From Beroe forskalii (Eukaryota > Ctenophora > Nuda > Beroida > Beroidae), in the NCBI GenBank assembly GCA_011033025.1, contig WFMF01000133.1, forward strand, positions 248,001 through 312,000: 64,000 nt of DNA. The letters run 5' to 3'. Shown piece by piece: positions 12,428-23,800 of this stretch; the stretch's first letter is position 1; every line of letters starts with the position of its first letter. The notes beneath the pieces are model-generated. The model worked only from the letters and a program-made list of their open reading frames with translations, was not told the DNA's origin and ran no database searches. The translations under genes and the position numbers were made by a program.

Positions 12428-14101
12428 CAGGGGGTCTTCCATGAAACAATCGTCTAAGAGTACTCGTAGCGCTTACGAATAAGGTACCAATTTTACGAAT
12501 ACTCTCCAAGAGTGTACATGAAACATTCGGACCGTGTTTGGAAGATCCGAAAATATCACGCGCACTGTCCACGAACACTGATTTACGAATACTCTCTGAT
12601 TTACGAATACTCTCTCGCATAGTCACGTGTAATGAACACCAACCAATAGGGTTTGAGTATTTCTCACGCACTTACGCAGTTTCTGCATTTGAGAGCGGGA
12701 GAGTACACTCATTATTCCTTATATGGAAACTTGTTGTGGTATGAGTGTTACATGTTTTGAGTATAGCTATTTCATGTACCTATTTGTAGTGTTGCCTTCT
12801 AGTTTGCTGCTTTTTCTGGTTCTTCTGTCGACCGCGTTCATCATGTTTATGCTTTTATGCTTTTAAATTTTGAATGTTCCATTCAGCTGTCAATTCTTTA
12901 ATTATCAATAATTGTTCGATTTTCTGCGTTCACCGTCTAAATTTAGCTGAATTTGCACAATGGTGTCTACCGTGATGTATTCTAAAATACATCTTAATTT
13001 CGGAAACGTTCGGTTTTGTAATAGGTAGGTACATTTTGAGTTGTCCATGATATTGGCTATTTCCGATTTGATAACATTGAACGTGATTAGGAATGATATT
13101 ACTTCGATTGTGTTTTAAGTTTTATAGCCCGTGTACCTTCCCATTTGATCTAAATGTGATGTTATACGTACCTAATGTAAAGGCAATGGTAAAGGCACAG
13201 TTTTTGCTTGAGCAATGATGTACATTGTACAGTTTCAGTGAACTGTGAACGCACCTCTATTCTTTTATTCATTTTCAATCACAGCGTTGAAAAATTAATG
13301 CTCCTGAGACCTGAACCTGTACAGTATTTGGTCGTAGATGCATGAACTATAACGATCGCTGTCTTGATAGTCCAGTAGTTCACATAGGTACTTTACAACT
13401 GATCTATATTACTCTTGATCGTTCACAGATGGCAAACATTTTTTTGTACTTTTTCCATCTCGAGCATCATGACTGACCTACCCTCAATTATAAAATAGAA
13501 ATGAAAGGCAATCATGTGACTTGATAGATACAAGCATATCGAGGGCATGCCAATTTCTCATAACAATCATTATTTCAAGTCACGCAGGAGGCTGTCATTT
13601 CACGTTTTATCATCATTTCCAAATCATTTCGCTATGAATGAAATTGTTTTATGTGGATAATGTGGTAAATTTGGAGGTCGGACTCGGTAGCCGGAATGCT
13701 CTATGCCTCTAAACTCAAAATGTGTCATGAAATACCGTGCCAAAGTCCAACTCTACAATCATCTTATTAACTTATCAAGGAGAAATTGGTCAAGAGTATT
13801 CGTAAGACCCCTCCAGAGTGGTCGTAGGATTTTTCGTAACTTGGCACAATTTACGAACTGACTTAGGAGTAGTCTTTGACTTACGCACACTCTTATTAGG
13901 GTCACGCACCCTCACGCAGTGAATCACGCACACTTAAGAAGGGTTTTAGGGAGTACTCGTAAATGTCCAAGAGTAATCGCAAATCGCTTCACTTAAGAAT
14001 AAAGGTCCGAGTTTCATGGACAAAATTCTTATAGAGTATTCGTAAATGTCACGTGACAGTGTTCGTAAGTGTGTCAAAATGCGTTCATGGAAGACCCCCA
14101 G
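12428..14101. mobile_element. Non-autonomous TIR element, 1674 bp, with acgaatactc subterminal repeats
   Basis: The ends are inverse of each other over 18 bases with one mismatch: cagggggtcttccatgaa at 12,428-12,445 and ttcatggaagacccccag at 14,084-14,101. Inside, the word ttacgaatactct and relatives (cgtaa, tacgaat, agagtattcgtaa) recur in the first 250 bp in one orientation and in the last 320 bp in the other, a pattern of subterminal binding-site repeats seen in DNA transposons. There is no ORF resembling a transposase. I see no clear target duplication, so the superfamily is open. Confidence 0.7.
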
Positions 14102-14518
14102 CATAAGAAATAATGCATGAGTTCTGATAATATTACTGAAGGACTTACTGTTATACGCATATTAGAAAGCATTGCTTGTTTACGAAACTTAGGGAGCCTC
14201 TCTATCAGTGCGATTGCTTTGCGATGCACTGAATATTAGAGTGTAATTTATTACACAACTCTTCTCAGAGAATATGCTCGGTGAGATACCATTCAAGTGT
14301 ACCGTGATGGGAAGAGAAGAGAGAGAATGTTGTCTATTTGCTGCTTGATTGAGGAGGAAACTGCTATTACTTGTAATAGCTAATATAGAAATACTATAAA
14401 CGGTTTAGTTCCCACGACAAGCATCCCAATACCACTCAGTTCTATAGCTAGACGATTAATAGGATATTACGACATATAGATCAATATAGATCATACTAAA
14501 CGGTTTTTAGTAATTATA

Positions 14519-15000
14519 TACCTTAGGAGGTCTATTTATATGGATCGAAATTGCGGTGTTTGAAATTTTGGTAGGTTGAAAATATGAGGATTTTTTTCAA
14601 AAATCCCCAAATTTCACCCACCAAATAAAATTGGGTGATTTTTCTAACTTTTTGCTGACAAATGAAAGATTTTTTGCGGAAAACAATGGAAAAATAGATT
14701 AATTCTAATATTACAAATCGTCTTCCTGAGCCTCTGCTTCATTAATTACTGTTCTAAATTTTTGAATTTCAATTGTTTTAACCATTTGACTTTGACTAAA
14801 TTATCTGTAACTATCTGAAAACTCATCTCTGAAACGAAATTGTACTGTTTTAGTACAGATAGTTGAAGAAATTTCGAAAGCGGGTTGAATTAAATCGGGG
14901 AGTAAAATTGTGGCAGGCAAAATTTTGGTAGGTTGAAAATATGGGGATTTTTTCGAAAAATCCCCAAATTACAACCTTTATAAATAGACCTCCTAAGGTA
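14519..15000. mobile_element. TA-flanked MITE, 478 bp
   Basis: Perfect 20-bp terminal inverted repeats, CCTTAGGAGGTCTATTTATA at 14,521 and its complement ending at 14,998, are flanked on both sides by TA. TA duplication points to the Tc1/mariner group. A roughly 45-bp internal segment (aaattttggtaggttgaa ... aaaatccccaaat) is present twice, at about 14,565-14,609 and 14,917-14,967, in direct orientation; each copy contains a small hairpin around ttttt/aaaaa. No ORF. Confidence 0.85.
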
Positions 15001-15250
15001 TGCAAAGCATTTTAAAAACTCATTACGTCACACGGTGATGTCACAGGCCTTGGTAAGGTTCTTAATTAGAACTCAATTAAAGATGCAGAGTATTTTTCCC
15101 GCGGTGACCACCCTGTTAAATTGGTTAACCAGCCAATCAGGTCCATGTGTTGAGTCACGTGACGTTACCATGGGATGCGCTAAGCAACACCTTGGAAACA
15201 CAGGATTTGTGGTAGAGTATGATTAAAGTGGTTGTCTGGTTACTGTCTGC

Positions 15251-15366
15251 AGACACACATCACCCAACCACGCCCCCTCTTGCTATACAGTGCACACACC
15301 TGACCACGCCCCCTCTTGCTATACAGTGCACACACCTGACCACGCCCCTCTTGCTATACAGTGCAC
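15251..15366. repeat. Three tandem 37-38 bp repeats
   Basis: The unit reads gaccacgccccctcttgcta then tacagtgcacacacct, three times in a row; the first unit is slightly diverged and the third lacks one c. The unit carries the GC-box-like word ccacgcccc. Confidence 0.9.
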
Positions 15367-16139
15367 ATTAATCAGCTGGGGATATTTACGTCATGTAGTA
15401 GAAAGGATAGTAGTAATAACTTCTATGAAATTAATAAAGGTAACGTTTTCGGCTTTTCTAGTCCCAAAATTAACTCTATCATCGTGAATCATTGCTCTGA
15501 ATTTTTCTCTACCCATTGTAATAAACAAGCCATGACACTGTTATCGTCTTATTGTAGTTGTCATATTCATAGATACAAGGAAGTTAACAATGTAGTAGCG
15601 TGATAGTGCACATAACAATTTATTATTGCATAGTTCTTGTCATGAAACACTAAACAGTAGCTTTGTAATGGATATCGTGCTACGCAGTTTACAATTATTT
15701 TCTAAGCCAATCCTTGTGTCAAAGACCTGTCAAGCTGGGCTTTCTAAGAGCTTTTAAATCTCCCTAATCTGTCCGTTGCTGCAGCAGTCAGCAACCCATC
15801 GCAGGGAGTCACCTGACCCTCATTTCTTTGATCTGAGAATTCCCACCACCTTGTGGGAATGTGGGGATGTTACAAACCCAGAGCTGTTATTCTCCTGCTA
15901 CTCCCAGAGCGTGTCAGATCTTTGACAAAAGCACCCACTCACCTTGATCTCTTTGAGAGAGGAGACCACTCAAAACCCGGTCACGTGATATGCGTTTCTA
16001 GTCGGCCTCCATCCCTCCTCCCCATTGGAGGAGACGGTGTAAATCTGCCATTTGATTGGTTAAACAGCCGCGCTCCTGCCATTTGATTGGGCAGTATGCT
16101 GCTGGGTATTGTTTGGGTGAAAGTCACGTGACACGTCCA

Positions 16140-17838
16140 GCTTGAGGGTTAACACCGTATTGCTCGTAGTTTACTAATGGTATTTGGTTTAGCGTCCGAA
16201 AAGGTCAAAATATTATACTAATGGTATTTGGGTTACTGACCTAAATGGTCCTATTGGTTTACTGGCTCACACCACCAAATCATGCTTAACTTTGACAAAC
16301 AGCAGCAGTTTTGGGGATCGCAAAAAACGTGCAAGACCAGCCAACCAATCAATAATCATTTCTTAATTGATAAGTAGACGTCACATACTGGATGCAACTC
16401 ACTTAGACATTTAATACTGATCTTCAAAGTATCGATCAAATTTATTTATTTTCGTAGAAATCAATCACGCAATACTCGCACTTTAACGGGATCAGTTAGC
16501 GCGGATTGGCCTCCGGAGACACAAAACCTCTGAAAATCACCACGACCAGTTAGACGTGCTCAGTCAAGCTTTCATCGAGTGTACTTACTTCCCACCAAAT
16601 ACTTAGGATGACTGCATTTTATCCTAGTCGCATGAGAGTATGATATAATATGTCCGAGGTCACTTAGACGATCCTGTGTGTATGTCTGTAGAAAATGATA
16701 TGAAATCGAACTAAAAACAGATCCTGCTGTTATCAGTAAGACAGGAGGTAGTTCCAGCAAAATATCAGGGTCCAGTGATTAACGCAATAACCCTATCACG
16801 AAATGTATGCATGTGTTATTGCTTTGACACAACACTCGATAATCGAGCTATAAAAATAAACATTATAATAGTCTATAATATAGAGCTAGAGATCTGAGAT
16901 TTGATCGTTTTAGGCATTAATCCTATCACATTCCAGTGATAGGTATCTCTTGCAGCCTTACCTACCTCTCACACCTCCGTGATCATGTCAACACGAAATA
17001 GAATTTATCAATTATGGATTATGACTGGATGAAATTATTTTAACAAAACAACCCGGGTGATACATTCCAATGCTTCGGTTATGATGCTCATATTTTCAAG
17101 AATAATTTTCCAAAAAAGCTCCTCGCTCTATCGGTTGCACCAAGAGAATCTTATTAAGTTAAACGCGAATGAAAAATAGTCGTTTTTTGACATATTAACA
17201 CATTTAATACCCTTTTTACACGTCTCAGGGTTCATAATATTTTTTGTGACATTTATCATCGTGGATAAACCAGCCTTAAAACGCTGAGTACAACTACTCA
17301 CAGATCACAGTTTCTTGCAATATACGACACCAACTTAGCATCTTGACTTAACTTAATGTAAATAGATTAGCCTCACTTATGTCTTATTATCCAACCCAAC
17401 CAACAATAAGCTTTTATTAGAGCTCTATCTGCACCACTTAAACTGCTATATTTAGTATCATTCAATGCTGATCTAAGTAGGGTCATCTAGTCAATAGCAT
17501 ATGTCAAAAGCATCTAATACAGTAATGCATAAGTAATATTTGCGACTTCCAACAGTCATGGTTAGTTTAAATCAAACTAATGTCACAATTTAAGTCTTCA
17601 CTCAACCACCAAGTCACAAATCACCCGCTTTTACCTATAAAGTCACCGTTGAAATTAAAGTAAACTTGCGCAAAACTCTGTGTAAAATTATTAAAATACG
17701 GCCCTCTGAATCAAGACATCCTCTGGAAATTCGGAGAATTTCTAATCCCCTGATTCCCCTATTATCTCCTGATTTCAATGAATAATGATAGTTAAAATTT
17801 CCGTTTTTCCTGCGTTACTAACCTATTGATTGTTTCAG
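16140..17838. other. No gene recognised upstream of the first visible semaphorin exon
   Basis: I looked on the plus strand for an exon encoding a signal peptide and the start of the sema domain, ending in phase 2 before a GT, and found none convincing. A short repeated phrase (actaatggtatttgg) occurs near 16.17 and 16.22 kb. Confidence 0.45.
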
Positions 17839-17896
17839 GAACGCCCTGTACGACCTCAACTTCGCTGGAATGAGTGACGTTATGTACCGTGATAAG
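17839..17896 (+). CDS. Semaphorin exon a (sema domain start)
   Basis: Acceptor tgtttcag and donor gtaagt. The first base completes a codon from an unseen upstream exon; the rest reads NALYDLNFAGMSDVMYRDK, which fits the early sema strand 'n-x-L-y-x-L'. It joins in phase 0 to the exon at 28,105. Confidence 0.85.
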
Positions 17897-20800
17897 GTAA
17901 GTCTCTTAATGCTGCAGCAATTATAGATAACAACTGACAACAACTGACAACAACTGACAACAACTGACAATAACTGACAATAACTGACAACAACTGACAA
18001 CTGACAACGACTGACAACAAATTCTTCGACTGAAACAACAATAATTTACTACAAAAACTTAACATTAACAACTGTCTAAGTGAATATTTTTACACGAAAT
18101 TCGTATCAATTAAGATGTTAGTATGTTCTCAGTTGATGAACGATTCATTGAGTTCTTATGTCGACTTATTTGTTGATGTTAGGTCACATCGCAAATCCCA
18201 TACAAGTGTGGAATTTCTTTGGTCGTCCCATGGCCTAAGTTAAGAGCAGAATTTGTTTAAAAAAAAGTGAAGAAGGTATAATATTATCAGGCGAAAATTA
18301 ATTATTTGTTGACAAATGACTTAATTTTTCGAAAAAAAATCTTCTTCAAGCTTACTTCAACGCAATAGTTTTCCGTAGTATTTACAGAGAAAACAAGTTT
18401 AAAATAGACGGCTTTTTACTTATAGTGAATTAACTACCAATAAAGCAATAAGTTTCTCTATAGATATATTTGATAGGTGTGATATAAATTTGCCTCAAAT
18501 TACCTTTCCTATGCCTAGTTGTCGTTTTAACGGGAACTTGAGGAGATAAATTTCCAATTCCCATGCTGATTTCATCACTATCAATTCTTTTAATTCACAT
18601 TTAAGTATTGTTCGAGTACCTTATTATGCAATTTACTTTTCTCACACGAATTTCAGTCATCCAACTAATGTAATTGGCTAATAACTCCCACTAATTCAAA
18701 TAGCCCTTCCAAATTTCAATGGATCTCTTCATTTTGTAAATTTTAGGAATCCCAACAGCTGTTTTTGTGAATAATGGAGTAGTCTGTGCTGAAATGTTTA
18801 ACAAAATATGTCAACACAGCTCAGAACCACCCATGAAACCACCCATGAAAAAACGGTAAATCAATCAAAATGAAATATTTTTCAATTAATATTTGTAAAT
18901 TTAGAGACTTTTAGAGACAAATATTTCTTGACAGTGTCTACTGTCCATCCATGAAACAGAAGAAAAAACGGGAAATTAATAGTTTACAAAAGAAATATTT
19001 TGAATTAATAATTAGAAATTTAGAACTTTAGAGACTTTCAAAGACAGACATGCCTAATGTGTATTAATAATACCTCGACAGAAACTCCTCAAATATTTCT
19101 ATAGATTTCGTGTGTTCCTGCTCTTTTTCCCATTCCCAATATAACTCCTGAGCACTTGGTACGGCTACATTGGATAATTTGTCCTGTAAAAAGAGTTGGC
19201 AGATTAATAATGAACCACTCCAATTGGCTGACAACCCGGAATCTACTATCTAGGGCACACCGTACACTATAATCTTCCCAAGTGGTCTACCTCAATCCTT
19301 CCCTGAACCGTCACAAGTAGCTCTGAAATTCAAGTAGCTCCCCCAAGTACAGCACGTATGTGCGTGTAGCGCCCCAAGCAGCAGCCTCTAGCAGGTGTAG
19401 GAAGGCTGCTCAATTTGTTTCCAATCAAGTTGCCACCCCCTGCTTGTCAGTGTTCCGCGACAGTTCGTGTACTGAGAGGGCTGCTCCTGGGAGGTAGGCG
19501 CTCCTAAGTCATGATTTCTTTTCTCTGAACTGTGACAAAGGTATCTCCTGGAACTGCCTACTGTTCAAGCTAACACTCGTGCCTGGTTTTAGTACGTAGG
19601 ATTGTTCGTGTAGGAGCACGGAATTCCGTAATGCCGGAACACTGGCACTCTGCTTCCTGGCTCGACATACGTGCTCCTTGGATCAGTGCCAACAAGTGCC
19701 ATGGAACACTGGCACTCTGCTTCCTGGCTCAACATACGTGCTCCTTGGATCAGTGCCAACTGGTGCCATGGAACAGTGGCACTCTGTTTCCTGGCTCAAC
19801 ATACGTGCTTCTTGGATCACTGCCAACAAGTGCCTTGGAACACTGGCACTCTGCTTCCTGGCTCGACATACGTGCTCCTTGGAGGAGTGCCAACAAGTGC
19901 CTTGGAACACTGGCGCTCTGTTTCCTGGCTCAACATACGTGCTCCTTGGATCACTGCCAACAAGTGCCATGGAACACTGGCAGTCTGTTTCCTGGCTCGA
20001 CATACGTGCTTCTTGGATCACTGCCAACAAGTGCCATGGAACACTGGCACTCTGCTTCCTGGCTCGACATACGTGCTCCTTGGAGGAGTGCCAACAATTT
20101 CCTTGGAGGGGCTTGCAACTATAAAAAAGTAGTCAGGATTAGAATATGATTAGCCACTTATCAGCCGAAATCGGTCCTGTAAAAAATTACGATGGCTGCA
20201 TACTCCTAAGGTAGTCAAGCCACAAGCTATCTCGCTAGCCAACTGCTAGTCAACTTCTGTAAAGTTGACTCGCCACTTGAAAATGGCTTATTTATTGCTT
20301 TTCGAATTTGAAAATTATCTAGATCCAAAACACCGTTAAACTGTGTTCATGTCATATTATTAGAACACTAGAACGTGATTGGCAATCAATAATATTCTGC
20401 ATTTTGTTTATTAGTTTATCAGCAGTTTATTCTGTCACGTAGAAGCCATAGTATTTAAAGCATAACCACTCAGTAAACACTCCAGTGAAACTGTAAAAAT
20501 GCATGACGATACCATGTCAAAACCTCGAGAGTACCGTGATCAGTGTTTTTCTGCAAGTCACGTGACCTACCACGTGACCCTGTCAACGAACACTTAGCGT
20601 GCAGCTGATTGGAGGACGATAAAGATATGCGTGTCACACTCTCACACACGTAATGTAGCAGTGAGTGTGTACTGATTGCAAGATATTCTGTAAGAAGTTG
20701 CACTGTACTCGGAGTAGAATTGAGAAAAAGGGCATTGTAGGTACGACAGTAACCGACATTTCGTAAATTGAGAATGAAATTGATGGGAATGAACCAGCAA

Positions 20801-23800
20801 CATTTTTGATCTGCAGCAGTAGCTAGTTGTCAGAAAAGCAGAATCAACGAAAATTTGGCCGGGTAAAATTCTTCAATCTTGACCGAAAGTTCGATCTCAT
20901 TAACCGAAGCCTGCAATATCTATCATTCTATCCCCATCTAACACACCGTTACGTTTAAGCTTTTGAGAGTTTACACGCACTGCCGACTGGTACACTGCCA
21001 TTTACACTGCCATTCCACACGCACTACAGGAAACTCTTTGGAGTGTGAAATAATACTACTTTCTGGCGACCGTTTATGGAATTTGAACTTGCCAAAGAGC
21101 GAGCAAGAATATTAGATTTACAGTTGTACGATGCATTACTTTCCGAATTCCATTAGCCATTACACTGCCGTAGATACTAAAAGCAGGAACTAGCGAAACC
21201 ACCCCGAAACAAGCCGAAACAAGCGGAACGACCCGAAACCACCCCGAACCAACCCAAAAACCTTCCGAAACAAGCCGAAACAAGGCGAAACGAGCCGAAA
21301 CAACCTGAAACAGCCCGAAACAAGCGAAACAAGCGAAACAACCCGAAACAGGCGAATCAACCCGAAACAACCCGAAACAAGCAGTTTTGCATTTTCCACT
21401 TGTTTCGGCTTGTTTCGGCTTGTTTCAGCTTGTTTCGGGTTGTTTCGGGTTGTTTCGTGTTTTTGCTGCCATATCAAGCGAAACAAGGCGAAACAGGGCA
21501 AAACAAGCAAACCAACCCGAAACAAGGCAAATCAACCCGAAACAAACGGAAAATGCAAAACTGCTTGTAGTTCATGTCGATTCGGCTTGATTCGGGTTGT
21601 TTCGGGTTGATTCGCTTGTTTCCGGTTGATTCGCTTATTTCGGGTTGATTCGCTTGTTTAGGGTTGATTCGCTTGTTTCGGGTTGATTTGCCTTGTTTCG
21701 GGTTGTTGTGGGTTGATTCAACTTGTTTCGCCGAAACAAGGGGAAACAAGCCGAAACAAGCGAATCAACCCGAAACAAGCGAATCAACCCGAAATTTCGC
21801 CTTGTTTCGGTGAAACAAGTTGAATCAACCCACAACGACCCGAAACAAGGCAAATCAACCCGAAACAAGCGCAATCAACACAGAAAAAAGCAAATCAACC
21901 ACAAACAACCCGAATCAACACGATAAACTGTGAATTCAAGGAAAGCCCATGGTAAAAGTTTGTATTTCAGTTCGCTGATTACCATTTTACTTTCGCAACG
22001 TTTTTCATTGTGCTTGTTGATAAAGATAACACGACCTGATAAGCACTGCAACCTTACCTGTACTGTATAATGGATTTCTCTGTTAACAAACTACAGACAT
22101 TCGAAGAAAAGATGAAAAGCATGTTTTCGACGGTGTTAAATGAAGCAAAGATCTCATCACTATCAGAACTAAACGAACCTGTATTGATGAAATTGAATAA
22201 GAGCTCTCTGGTGAATTCGATTATCAGTTTGGCAAATGTTTTTGAGGAGAATCACAGCCTGTGCAAGTCTGCGGCAGAAAAGATTGATGAACTCAAATCT
22301 GAGCAAATTGAGTTGCAGAAAAAGCTCCTCAAACTTCAGAACGACCAGATGGACAGTGTTAAGACAACCGTGAAGTCTGAACTGAGTGATGGGTTGAAAA
22401 GTTGGTCAGACGTGGTTAAGAAGAATACGACACAAGTGCACGATAGCCTTCTGAAAACGACGAAGAAATCGGTAAAACATGTAATTGAAAAGGTTAACGA
22501 CGAGGAGCGGAGGTCAAACAACCTGATGATATTTGGTCTCCCAGAACTTGATGGTGAGGACATAGGAGCCAAAGTGGATGAAGTTTATCACTCAATGAGA
22601 GTGCGAGTGCCAGCGACGATCGACTGTTACAGACTCGGCAAGAAGGAAGAAGGAAAGATACGACCAATCAGGCTCGAGTGTCAGAATCGTGGTGACGTGG
22701 AGTTTGCTCTGGTTCACAGCAAGCGACTGAAAGACTCACAGATGCACTCTAGAGTTTATCTTTCACCGGATCGAACTAAGGAGCAGAGACTAGAGCACGG
22801 TACACTGGTTAAGAAGATGAAGGACTTGATTAGCAGTAATCCATCAAAACACTACTTCATCAGAAACAATAAAGTGTGTTCAGCTGATAAGCCCTGATGG
22901 CAGATAATGACTATCAGTGTGTACTGTGTATTATGTGTTTGAATGTATAATGTAATATATCAGACATGTGTGTTGATTTTATTAATTTGCACGGTGTTTC
23001 ATCCTGAACTAGGTAGTTCTGCGAACTCCATTTTTAATAATATTCTTTCTTTTCACCCATTGGACGACAGAAGCATCTGGTGACTCATAATATTGCGATC
23101 TACTTTAATTATTTAGGTCACTTGGCATGTCGTCAAGATCATCATATAGCATTTTGTGCGCGCGTTTCTGTGTTTGCAAAATTGTATGTATAATGATTCA
23201 ATAAAATTAGAATTGTTTTAAAAAATTGTTTTAATATAACTGTAGTACTGTATTAGTAGCTTGACTTCCATCCTCCAGCATGTTGCAGAGTTGACACTGA
23301 CATGGGCTATTTCACTTCTTGTGTGCAAGTAAGAATTTAAATTCCTCATGGATATGTCTAGTGTCCACACTCCACGGCCCCGCTCAAATATAGCATCCCC
23401 AATCCATACGTGTATCAATTTATAATACCTGGAGAGCGAATTTTGGGGCAGATTTTCTATTCTGGGCAATTACTTCACTGCGATATATCCATTTAAATCC
23501 AATACCTATTCATTCTCGGGAGCTTTTTTGAGAAATTTGCTCTTCTATAAAGGAAATAATTGAGTATAAATCTTCAAAGAATTTTAAAACGAACAGAAAG
23601 TTCTTGTGGCAAAAAATGACTATCCAATGCAAGAGCGGGGTTTGGAGAGTTGGAGAAATAACAGCACTATTATATCACTATTATAACATGGATTGAACAC
23701 TGAGTTCGACTTAAAATCGTAAATCAGGAACATGACATGTATTGATGACTTGTGGCAGCTTGAGCTACGAAGTACGAGCCCGACGGCCAAGTTCAAGCTC

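Noticed and set aside
19631-20149. Overlapping ORFs of 148-172 codons
   Set aside because: Same reason: a 67-bp unit without stops gives the same peptide words in three frames.
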